Shown piece by piece: positions 57,129 to 64,000 of a stretch of DNA of 64,000 nt. The notes under the pieces were generated by a model. It searched no databases and was not told where the DNA came from. It saw nothing but the letters and a program-made list of their open reading frames with translations. Position 1 is the first letter of the stretch; every line of letters begins with the position of its first letter. Source of the stretch: Aeoliella mucimassa (lineage in GTDB: Bacteria; Planctomycetota; Planctomycetia; Pirellulales; Lacipirellulaceae); contig NZ_CP036278.1 of assembly GCF_007748035.1 (NCBI RefSeq), forward strand, positions 2,728,001-2,792,000, in the 5' to 3' direction. The position numbers were made by a program, and so were the translations under genes.

Positions 57129-57722
57129 GTGAAACCGATGCCTGATGTATCTCCCATTGTTGTTGTTTCTGGCCTGCCCCGCTCGGGTACGTCGCTCATG
57201 ATGCAGATGCTGGCCAAGGGGGGCATCGAGCCGGTAACCGACCACGAGCGGCAAGCGGATGCGGATAATCCGAAGGGTTACTACGAGTTCGAGCGGGTCA
57301 AGAAGATCAAGCAAGACACCGCCTGGCTACCCGATGCCCGGGGCAAGGTGGTGAAGATGATCTCGCAGCTGTTGTTCGACCTGCCTGCGACGGAGCACTA
57401 TAAAGTTGTCTTCATGCGACGCGATATGGACGAGGTAATCACCTCGCAAGAAAAGATGCTGGTGCGTCGAGGAGTGAATCCCCCCGATCCGGCGGTGATT
57501 AAGAAAGCGTTCGAGTCGCACCTGACGAAATTCTTCGCCTGGCTGCCGACGCAATCGACGATCGACTTGATCGAGATCAACTACAACGAGTTAGTACTCG
57601 ATCCGATTCCTTCGGCCGAGCAAATCGTTGAGTTTCTACCAATGCAAGTCGATCTGGAGCAGATGCTCACCGCGGTCGATTCGTCGCTCTATCGCAATCG
57701 CGAAATAGAGAATGCGAACTAA
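57129..57722 (+). CDS. Sulfotransferase-like P-loop protein
   Basis: 197 residues from GTG 57129; ATG 57138 is also possible. The N-terminal GLPRSGTSLMMQMLAKGG is the 5'-phosphosulfate loop of PAPS-dependent sulfotransferases. Further on, VVFMRRDMDEVITSQEKML matches the 3'-phosphate-binding R..D..D/S motif. It is short for the family (usually 250-350), but both PAPS motifs are present. It would transfer sulfate from PAPS to a sugar, lipid or peptide. It follows the membrane protein by one base and ends convergent with the aldo/keto reductase gene, with 4 bases of overlap. Confidence 0.82.
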   Translation: MKPMPDVSPIVVVSGLPRSGTSLMMQMLAKGGIEPVTDHERQADADNPKGYYEFERVKKIKQDTAWLPDARGKVVKMISQLLFDLPATEHYKVVFMRRDMDEVITSQEKMLVRRGVNPPDPAVIKKAFESHLTKFFAWLPTQSTIDLIEINYNELVLDPIPSAEQIVEFLPMQVDLEQMLTAVDSSLYRNREIENAN

Positions 57723-58867
57723 GCCTGCTCCGCCGGCACGGGAGCGTCGTTGGCGATGAGTCCCTCGTGCTTGAGCTCCGACCACAAGTCGGTGGGGATC
57801 TTCACCCGCATCGATTCGGCGTTGGCTTCCGCCTGGGCGGGGGTGCGGGCGCCGGGAATGACGGAGGAAACCGTGGGATTCGCCGCGGCAAACTGCAGCG
57901 ACGCGGTTCGCAGGTCGATACCGTAGCGCGTGACCACTTCGCTCAGTTGCGAACGCTTGGCCGGAGCCCCCTCTGGGACATTGCCACCGTACAGGTAACG
58001 ATCGCGCCCTGCGAGATAGCCAGCCATCAGCGGTGCGCCGACGACGACCGATACATTGCGTTCAGCGAGTTTCGGCAGCGTGTCGTGCAGGGCCTGATCG
58101 TGATCGATCAGCGAGTACTGGCAAGCTAGTAGCATGATGTCGGGATCGGCCACCTCCAGTGAGTTAAGGGCCGGCGCGGGGCGATTCACTCCGAAACCCC
58201 AGGCCTTGATCATTCCCTCTTCCCGCATCTTGGTCAGTTCGGGCATGGCTCCCTTGCGGGCGATTTCGAACTGTTCTTGCCAGTCGATTTCGCCATTGTC
58301 GGGAGAGAGGTCGTGGATGAAGGCGATATCGATCTGCGATACCCCGAGTCGCTCGAGGCTATCTTCAATCGAGCGACGCGCGCCATCGGCGGTGTAGTCG
58401 TACTTGTAATCAAATGGCGACGCTTCTTTCCACAACGTTCCGGTGCGCGGAGCATCGGTAGCGTGGAACACCCGGCCCACTTTGGTCGACAGCACGTAAT
58501 CATCCGCGGGGTGATTGTGCAGGAACCACCCGTAGCGACGCTCGCTCAGACCAAAACCGTAGTAAGGCGACGTATCGAAGTAACGCACGCCCGAATCCCA
58601 AGCGGCCGCCAAGGTGGCTTGAGCCTCTTCGTCGCTGGTCGGGGCAAATCCGTTGCCGACCGCGACTCCGCCCAAACCGAGACGAGTGCTGGGGACGAAT
58701 CGTTTAGCTTCCGTGGGGTCGTTCTTCGGCAGCGGACCCGAAGCATTGCCCTGCGTTGGCATTACCGAGCCTGGCTTGGAGTACTGGGCCAACAGCGGTC
58801 CGGAAGCCAACGCGGCACTCCCCGCGGCTACACTCGACAAAAACGCACGACGGCTCGAGACATTCAT
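57719..58867 (-). CDS. Aldo/keto reductase with Tat signal
   Basis: 382 residues from ATG 58867, with AAGGAG upstream; a GTG one codon earlier is possible. The N-terminus has SSRRAFLSSVAAGSAALA, a Tat signal. The TIM barrel shows RYFDTSPYYGFGLSERRYG with catalytic Asp and Tyr, and DYVLSTKVGR with the catalytic Lys; IDIAFIHDL carries the fourth His. It resembles D-threo-aldose dehydrogenases. Export of an NAD(P)-dependent enzyme is odd, since cofactor is scarce outside the cytoplasm, but such Tat-AKRs are known in planctomycetes. Substrate not predictable. Confidence 0.9.
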   Translation of the reverse strand: MNVSSRRAFLSSVAAGSAALASGPLLAQYSKPGSVMPTQGNASGPLPKNDPTEAKRFVPSTRLGLGGVAVGNGFAPTSDEEAQATLAAAWDSGVRYFDTSPYYGFGLSERRYGWFLHNHPADDYVLSTKVGRVFHATDAPRTGTLWKEASPFDYKYDYTADGARRSIEDSLERLGVSQIDIAFIHDLSPDNGEIDWQEQFEIARKGAMPELTKMREEGMIKAWGFGVNRPAPALNSLEVADPDIMLLACQYSLIDHDQALHDTLPKLAERNVSVVVGAPLMAGYLAGRDRYLYGGNVPEGAPAKRSQLSEVVTRYGIDLRTASLQFAAANPTVSSVIPGARTPAQAEANAESMRVKIPTDLWSELKHEGLIANDAPVPAEQA

Positions 58868-59036
58868 CACTTACTCCTTCCGCAGTACTGCACTTCACTA
58901 CCTAATCCGCGGTAATCAGCAGCCAAAAAGGATGCGACGCGCGGGGGGGTCGACTTCCAGACCTTTGGCGCTGAAGGGCATTTGACAATACCCGGATTGC
59001 CGAACGAACACTGCATGCATTCAGGAAAGCGGCGAA
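58868..59036. other. Short intergenic region
   Basis: 169 bases between two minus-strand genes. AAGGAG at 58870-58880 (minus strand) belongs to the aldo/keto reductase. No terminator hairpin is seen. Confidence 0.4.
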
Positions 59037-59996
59037 TTATTCAGACGGATTGGTGAGTGTGCCCTGCTCGTCCTTGTACTTCGCCCACAAGGTTTCCAGC
59101 CGATCGGCCAGCGTCGCCTGGTCGCCAACTACCAGCCAGTAGCGATACTCGTAGGTCGACTTGGGGCCGAGGGTGACTTGCGAGATCGGTGCAACATGTA
59201 CGCAGGCGCCATGCTCAGGATCGTCGGACATGATTTCTTGATGCGGCCCGAAGTTCCAGCGGAAATTCGAAGTAGGGCTAAACACCGCAATCCCCTGCCC
59301 TTCGGCGTTGAAGCAAGCCATCGCCTTGCGTGGAGGCTCGGCATTGCCCCACGGAGGGCCTGCAGGTTGGTGCTCGTCGCGCCATTCGCCGTCGCCGAGG
59401 TAGCTCTTGTAATGGTCGAAGTTGCGCGTGAAGTAGCATGCGGGCACCTCCTGCGAGCAGTGCACCGCCGGGCCCCAGGCATCGTCGGAGCTGCGACGAC
59501 ACTCGAGTCGATTCTCGATGACCATCACTTCTGGCATGTCGGGCTCAAAACGCGTGGTCTGATGCATCACCGCGGCCGCTTCTTCGTCGGGCATGTCCCA
59601 GAGTTTGGGAATCGTCACGCTGGTGAGGGTCGAAGCGTTGGGCTTCTCGAAGCGAGTGACTCGCGCCCAGGAGCTAACGCCGCCCCCTTGGATCGGGTTC
59701 CAAGGCCAGGGGCTCCAGCTTTTCGACTGACCTTCCGCCGTGCGATCGAGCACCCGCCCGGTGTAGTACGACTGTTGGATCAGCCGCCCGGGGTCGTGGA
59801 TGTTGATGGTGTTGTGTGGATACGTACTCCACGACAACCAAGTGATCGAACCACCCCTGGATCGGTCGATGCCGATCTTTGTGGTGCCATTGTCGATGGT
59901 CAGCAGCGTGTCGTCCGCCGGTGGTTCGGCTGCCGAAGCGACGGCGGACGCGGTTATAGCGAGAACGAAGAGCCAAGCACTCAAACTTCGAACCAT
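59037..59996 (-). CDS. Secreted protein of unknown function
   Basis: 319 residues from ATG 59996, chosen for its signal peptide (VRSLSAWLFVLAITASAVAS) and a GGAG ribosome site; an upstream in-frame start at 60101 would add 35 residues. The mature part is beta-rich (TIDNGTTKIGIDRSRGGSI, HNTINIHDPGRLIQQSYY) with many Trp and Tyr, similar to galactose-mutarotase-like or glycoside-hydrolase sandwich folds. No family is certain. Placed before an arylsulfatase gene on the same strand, it may act in glycan breakdown. Confidence 0.65.
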   Translation of the reverse strand: MVRSLSAWLFVLAITASAVASAAEPPADDTLLTIDNGTTKIGIDRSRGGSITWLSWSTYPHNTINIHDPGRLIQQSYYTGRVLDRTAEGQSKSWSPWPWNPIQGGGVSSWARVTRFEKPNASTLTSVTIPKLWDMPDEEAAAVMHQTTRFEPDMPEVMVIENRLECRRSSDDAWGPAVHCSQEVPACYFTRNFDHYKSYLGDGEWRDEHQPAGPPWGNAEPPRKAMACFNAEGQGIAVFSPTSNFRWNFGPHQEIMSDDPEHGACVHVAPISQVTLGPKSTYEYRYWLVVGDQATLADRLETLWAKYKDEQGTLTNPSE

Positions 59997-60192
59997 CGGT
60001 GCAACTCCATGTCGCAGGGCGGGGCCCACCGCTTTGGGCGAGGCGGGCTGGAACATTGGCGGGATGCTGACCAATGTAACACAGTCACGCGGCCGATGCA
60101 CAATGGTTGCACACCGGCCGCGTGAGGTGAAAAGTAGACCTGGTTGTCTGTCGCACGACGGGGAAACGTCGTCGACTCGTCGATTAAGTAAC

Positions 60193-62532
60193 TTACTTGA
60201 GCTCGATCGTCACCTTCTTAAGGGTGCCGGTAAACTCGAATGGCAACGAGTAATCGGCCACCGGTGTGCCGGTATCGAAGCCGATGTCGAGGGTCTCGTC
60301 GAGTGTCACCCGATTAGGGATGCTCTTCTCCACCCGGCCGGAACCGATCGCCTTGTCGTTCGCAAACAACGCCACGTCGGCGCCGGCAAACGGCTTGTTC
60401 GAGTCGGATTTGTAAACCACCTTAAGAGTCACCTCACCCGTGGGAAGCGGCTGGTCGGAGGTGATCGTATAAGTTTCCACGCCCGCCAGGTTGTAGTGGT
60501 ACGTCAGGCGGTTGTCCTTGACGTACATGCCGTAGCCAGCAAACCGGCCACCTTGAGTCATCAACACCCCTTCGGCTCCTCCCTCGGGAATCACCACCTC
60601 GGCGATCAATTCGTGGCTGCGATGCTTCAGGTCGGGCGAGGCTCCCTCAGGCAGGCGTAAGAGATTGGGGTACACGAACGTCGTGCGGCCCTCGGTGAGA
60701 CTTGGCCGATTGTCGACGTTCAGCCGTTCGGTCTTGCGATCGTCGAGCGGCAATACCTGATAGCGAGCGGCTTCGGCAAAGAAGAGCTTTACCAGCTCGT
60801 CGAGCTTCTCGGGGTTCTCTTTCGCCAGATCCTTCGACTGACTGAAGTCCTCTTCCACGTGATACAGTTCCCATGGCATGTTCAGCAGGTCGGCTGGCGG
60901 GTTCTCGCTCAGCCAAGGTACGCCGCGCATGGCGCTGGCCATCCAGCCATCGTGATAGATGCTTTGGTTGCCCATCATTTCGAAGTACTGCGTCGTCCGG
61001 CGATCGGCGGCCTTGGCGTCGTCGAACGTATAAACCATCGAGATCCCTTCGATCGGCTTCTGAGCCACTCCGTTCACGACGGCCGGGGCTGTGACGCCGA
61101 CCGCTTCGAGCAACGTGGGGGCGATGTCGATCACGTGGTGGAACTGGTCGCGCACTTCGCCGCGGGCTTTGATGCGTTTCGGCCACGAAATGGCCATGCC
61201 ATTGCGAGTGCCGCCGAAGTGGCTGGCAATCTGCTTGGTCCACTGAAACGGCGTGTCCATCGCGTGCGCCCAGGCGGCGGGAAAGTGGTTGTAGTGCTGG
61301 TCGGTGCCGAGCGAATCGATCGCATCGAGCTTGCTCTCCAGCGGTTCCTCAATCGCGTTGAAGAAGGTCATCTCGTTCAACAGGCCATTCAAGCCACCTT
61401 CGGCGCTCGAACCATTGTCGCCAGCCATGTAGATGATGATCGTGTTGTCGAGTTCGCCGAGTTCGTCGATCGAATCAATCACGCGCCCCACTTCATAATC
61501 GGTGTGCGCGGTAAAGCCGGCGAACACCTCCATCATGCGGGCGTAGACCTTGCGCTCTTTCTCGGGAAGCGAATCCCAGGCCGGCAGCGAGTCGGGCCGT
61601 GGGGTCAGCTTCGTATCTTTCGGCACGACGCCGAGTTGCTTCTGCCGGGCGATGGTCTTCTCGCGGTACGCATCCCAGCCGTCGTCGAACTGGCCTTCGA
61701 ACTTGTCGACCCATTCCTTTGGCACCTGATGCGGGGCATGCGTGGCCCCGGTCGCGAAGTACACAAAGAACGGCCGCTGCGGGGCCACCGCTTTCGACGC
61801 ACGAATGGTGCGAATCGCCTTGTCGGCGATGTCGGTTGTGAAGTGATAAGGAGAGCCATCTTCGTTAGTCTTGGGGGGCTCAATGCGTTTGCGCCCTTCG
61901 ACTAACGCTGGATGCCATTGATCGGTGTCGCCACCCACGAAGCCGTAGAAGTAATCGAAGCCGAGCGCGTCGGCCCAGCGATCGAACGGACCGACGAGGC
62001 TGGTTTCCCAGTCGGGCACGTTGTGGTTCTTGCCGAACCAGGCATTCATATAGCCATACTCGCGAAGCACCTCGGCCACAGTGGCGGTCGAGTCGGGGAT
62101 GATGCCGTCGTAGCCCGGGAATCCGGTGCCCGCTTCGCCAATCACACCGCTGCCGACCGAGTGGTGATTTCGACCCGTGAGCAACGCCGCGCGGGTGGGG
62201 GAGCAGAGCGCGGTGGTGTGAAAGCGGTTGTAAACCAGCCCGTTGCGAGCCACGCGGTCGAGTGTAGGAGTGGGGATGCCACCGCCGAACGTCCCCATTT
62301 GCCCAAAGCCACAGTCGTCGATGAGCACGATCAGAATGTTGGGGGCGTCTTCCAGGCCATAGGTCGCAGGAATCTTGAGCTTCGGCTTGACTGCAGTCGA
62401 GTCCTGGTAGGTCAAACCAATCTTGCCTTCAAAGGCCTGCGCGGGCCGAGGCAGTGATTCTTGGGCGGTGCTCGTACTGGCGAGTAAACAAGCCAGGGCC
62501 AGGGTGGTAGCGAACGCTAGATAACGAAGCAT
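60193..62532 (-). CDS. Large secreted arylsulfatase (C-type)
   Basis: 779 residues from ATG 62532, with AGGA nine bases upstream and a signal peptide (FATTLALACLLASTSTAQE); an in-frame region upstream is not included because it lacks a secretion signal. PNILIVLIDDCGFGQ holds the metal Asp pair, CSPTRAALLTGRNHH the Cys110 nucleophile, and YMAGDNGSSAEGG the DNG element. The C-terminal ~200 residues form an extra beta-sandwich (TEGRTTFVYPNLLRLPEG, VYKSDSNKPFAGADVALF). This is the longer arylsulfatase type of marine bacteria. Confidence 0.94.
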   Translation of the reverse strand: MLRYLAFATTLALACLLASTSTAQESLPRPAQAFEGKIGLTYQDSTAVKPKLKIPATYGLEDAPNILIVLIDDCGFGQMGTFGGGIPTPTLDRVARNGLVYNRFHTTALCSPTRAALLTGRNHHSVGSGVIGEAGTGFPGYDGIIPDSTATVAEVLREYGYMNAWFGKNHNVPDWETSLVGPFDRWADALGFDYFYGFVGGDTDQWHPALVEGRKRIEPPKTNEDGSPYHFTTDIADKAIRTIRASKAVAPQRPFFVYFATGATHAPHQVPKEWVDKFEGQFDDGWDAYREKTIARQKQLGVVPKDTKLTPRPDSLPAWDSLPEKERKVYARMMEVFAGFTAHTDYEVGRVIDSIDELGELDNTIIIYMAGDNGSSAEGGLNGLLNEMTFFNAIEEPLESKLDAIDSLGTDQHYNHFPAAWAHAMDTPFQWTKQIASHFGGTRNGMAISWPKRIKARGEVRDQFHHVIDIAPTLLEAVGVTAPAVVNGVAQKPIEGISMVYTFDDAKAADRRTTQYFEMMGNQSIYHDGWMASAMRGVPWLSENPPADLLNMPWELYHVEEDFSQSKDLAKENPEKLDELVKLFFAEAARYQVLPLDDRKTERLNVDNRPSLTEGRTTFVYPNLLRLPEGASPDLKHRSHELIAEVVIPEGGAEGVLMTQGGRFAGYGMYVKDNRLTYHYNLAGVETYTITSDQPLPTGEVTLKVVYKSDSNKPFAGADVALFANDKAIGSGRVEKSIPNRVTLDETLDIGFDTGTPVADYSLPFEFTGTLKKVTIELK

Positions 62533-63258
62533 CTCAGGGGTCCTTTCTCGTAGGCGGTAGCACTCGTCTCCTTGGGGAAGAACGTGAAACTTCGGGCGAT
62601 CACGTTTTGTGATCGAAACGCTTACTTCTACACGCAGAGATTGAACTACCAGCTCACGAAAGCGAGTCGTCGGTGATTCCTCGTCGTCACCAAAAACAAG
62701 CGTACCGCAGTGGGGCTTCCGCTGGTCGATCCATTGTGTTCCTTCGTTGTCTCCGTGCGGCAATGTAGAATCGACCAGCCACAATGAACGTTGGTTGCCA
62801 GGCGAGGCTGGCACAGGAATCGAATAGTCGTGTTGGGGATCCTTTGTAAGTGGCACTTCTCCCAAGGTGCCACCTCATCCGCCTATCACTTTCCCTGAAT
62901 ATACCTTTCGCGAAGGCGATTACCAGCTTCTACTTCGTGAAGTTTGTGAGAAGTAATGCCAAAAAGGGAATTCTTAGCATCCAGCATGCCACCCTAAAAA
63001 CGTTTGCGATTTGCCAATGGTGGTGACTCCTTGCAACACTCGATTTCACAACATGACTTGCCGCTCCGGTGCCCTTTTTGCGGAAACCTAGGCGACAAAA
63101 GCAGACGAAAGTTTGGCCTGAGCAGCTGGCCCTGCTATATTGACCCCCACCAGCGCGTGGGCGAACGCCCCTTCGATTAGCTGGTTGCTCATCTCTTTGG
63201 TAGCCGCTTGGCGGGGGGCTATCGTTGGTACTCGTTCTGTTTTGCCGGGGAAGAACTC
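62533..63258. other. Divergent intergenic region
   Basis: 726 bases between the arylsulfatase (-) and the right-edge exoprotein (+). No gene or repeat is recognised. A possible promoter is given separately at 63113-63141. Confidence 0.5.
63113..63141 (+). promoter_or_regulatory. Possible sigma-70-type promoter
   Basis: TTGGCC (63113-63118) and TATATT (63136-63141) are 17 bases apart and lie ~120 bases upstream of the exoprotein start at 63259. The -35 box is weak, so this is a guess. Confidence 0.3.
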
Positions 63259-64000
63259 ATGAGACTGCGACCAACCTTTGCGTTCGTCTTACTGGGAGTG
63301 CTGGCAAGTGGTCAAACGCTGGCCGGTACGATGGCCAGCTTTACCCCACTGGGAGTCGTTCCGCTCGACTTTCCCTACAGTTATGGCACCGGGCTCAGTG
63401 CTGATGGCCAAACCGCCTTTGCCTATAGCGCGTACAACCGTAGTGGCAGCGGACTCAACAGTAACATGCCGGTGCGTTGGACGGAGTCACAGGGCCTTGA
63501 GGAATTGGTCGACCGTAGTCGCGGCATCTCGGGCGTCACCACCCGCAGTAATTCGGATGGAACTGCCTTGGTGGGGTACAACACGAACGCGGGAGCCAGC
63601 GGGCGGACTTTGCCTTTCCTCTGGACCGCCGATTCCGGCTACGTAGAGCTCGGACTACCTCACCCGTTGGCCACTTTTTCGTTTGCATTTGATGTAACCG
63701 ACGACGCATCCACCGTGGTCGGCTCTTACAATCGCAATGGAACACGGATCCCGTTGTACTGGACCGAGTCGGGTGGGTACCAACTGGTCGAACTCCCCGC
63801 TGGCTATGGTTCCACTCACTTCTATGGGGTCTCCGACGATGGATCGGTGGTGATCGGTCACTCTGTCTCGATGGCGCAGGCATTTCGGTGGACCGATTCC
63901 AACGGCTTCGAACTACTAAGCACCCTCGGCGACGACGGAGGCTTCGTCGCCAGCCAGGCCCGGAACCTAAGTGCTGATGGTTCCGTGATCGTGGGCTCTG
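63259..64000 (+). CDS. Secreted HAF-repeat-like protein, N-terminal part (cut by window edge)
   Basis: 247 codons are visible from ATG 63259; the frame is open to the right edge. A signal peptide (FVLLGVLASGQTLAGTMA) is followed by repeated units of ~45 residues with a GxSxDGxxxVG and RWTxxxG pattern (SADGQTAFAYS, WTESQGLEELV, SDDGSVVIGHS, RWTDSNGFELL, SADGSVIVGS), as in HAF/PEP-CTERM-associated beta-propeller proteins. Such proteins often end in a PEP-CTERM tail, which would lie beyond the window. Probably exported to the surface. Confidence 0.8.
   Translation, partial: MRLRPTFAFVLLGVLASGQTLAGTMASFTPLGVVPLDFPYSYGTGLSADGQTAFAYSAYNRSGSGLNSNMPVRWTESQGLEELVDRSRGISGVTTRSNSDGTALVGYNTNAGASGRTLPFLWTADSGYVELGLPHPLATFSFAFDVTDDASTVVGSYNRNGTRIPLYWTESGGYQLVELPAGYGSTHFYGVSDDGSVVIGHSVSMAQAFRWTDSNGFELLSTLGDDGGFVASQARNLSADGSVIVGS

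Overview
The window looks like a piece of a planctomycete chromosome, most likely order Pirellulales. This rests on gene content, not on any marker gene: a DUF1559 pseudopilin-like protein, several PEP-CTERM exoproteins with dockerin-like segments, N-terminal LEPR-XLL-type motifs, three C-type sulfatases, ECF sigma factors paired with TPR-bearing Ser/Thr kinases, and a complete Na+-NQR operon. No rRNA, CRISPR array or prophage was seen. One tRNA and one IS element are present.

Layout. Bases 2-8361 (+) are an exopolysaccharide locus: O-antigen ligase (cut by the left edge), glycosyltransferases, an SDR epimerase, a WecG/TagA enzyme, an FAD oxidoreductase, a polysaccharide deacetylase and a GT39-type membrane transferase, several joined by ATGA overlaps. 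Bases 8387-15942 (-) are nqrABCDEF followed by an ApbE protein carrying a C-terminal NqrM domain. A perfect CRP/FNR-type palindrome lies upstream of nqrA. tRNA-Phe follows, then a lipoprotein, a P-loop/pentapeptide-repeat protein and a YihY/BrkB membrane protein. Bases 21142-27046 hold two sulfatases, a HAD hydrolase and an OprB-type porin, consistent with use of sulfated glycans.

Bases 27090-48243 are rich in envelope and signalling genes: three ECF sigma factors (28757, 37749, 43674), two of them with a kinase and one with a putative membrane partner; a DUF1559 protein; a 1016-residue protein that reads as two PEP-CTERM exoproteins fused in frame; a PEP-CTERM metzincin protease; a coiled-coil PEP-CTERM protein; and two proteins with LEPR-XLL-like N-termini. 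Between 34850 and 35105 is an unexplained cluster of short inverted repeats.

Bases 48481-57722 (+) form a run of genes whose combined function I do not recognise: an arylsulfotransferase-like protein with a Gly-rich tail, two tandem alkaline-phosphatase-superfamily enzymes, an IS5-family insertion, a 61-residue ribbon-helix-helix-like protein, a membrane protein with a DUF106/YidC-like outline, and a PAPS-type sulfotransferase-like protein. This is the best candidate for an undescribed system, probably sulfo- or phospho-modification of an envelope component (inference). The window closes with an aldo/keto reductase, a secreted protein of unknown function, a large arylsulfatase, and the start of a secreted HAF-repeat-like protein cut by the right edge.
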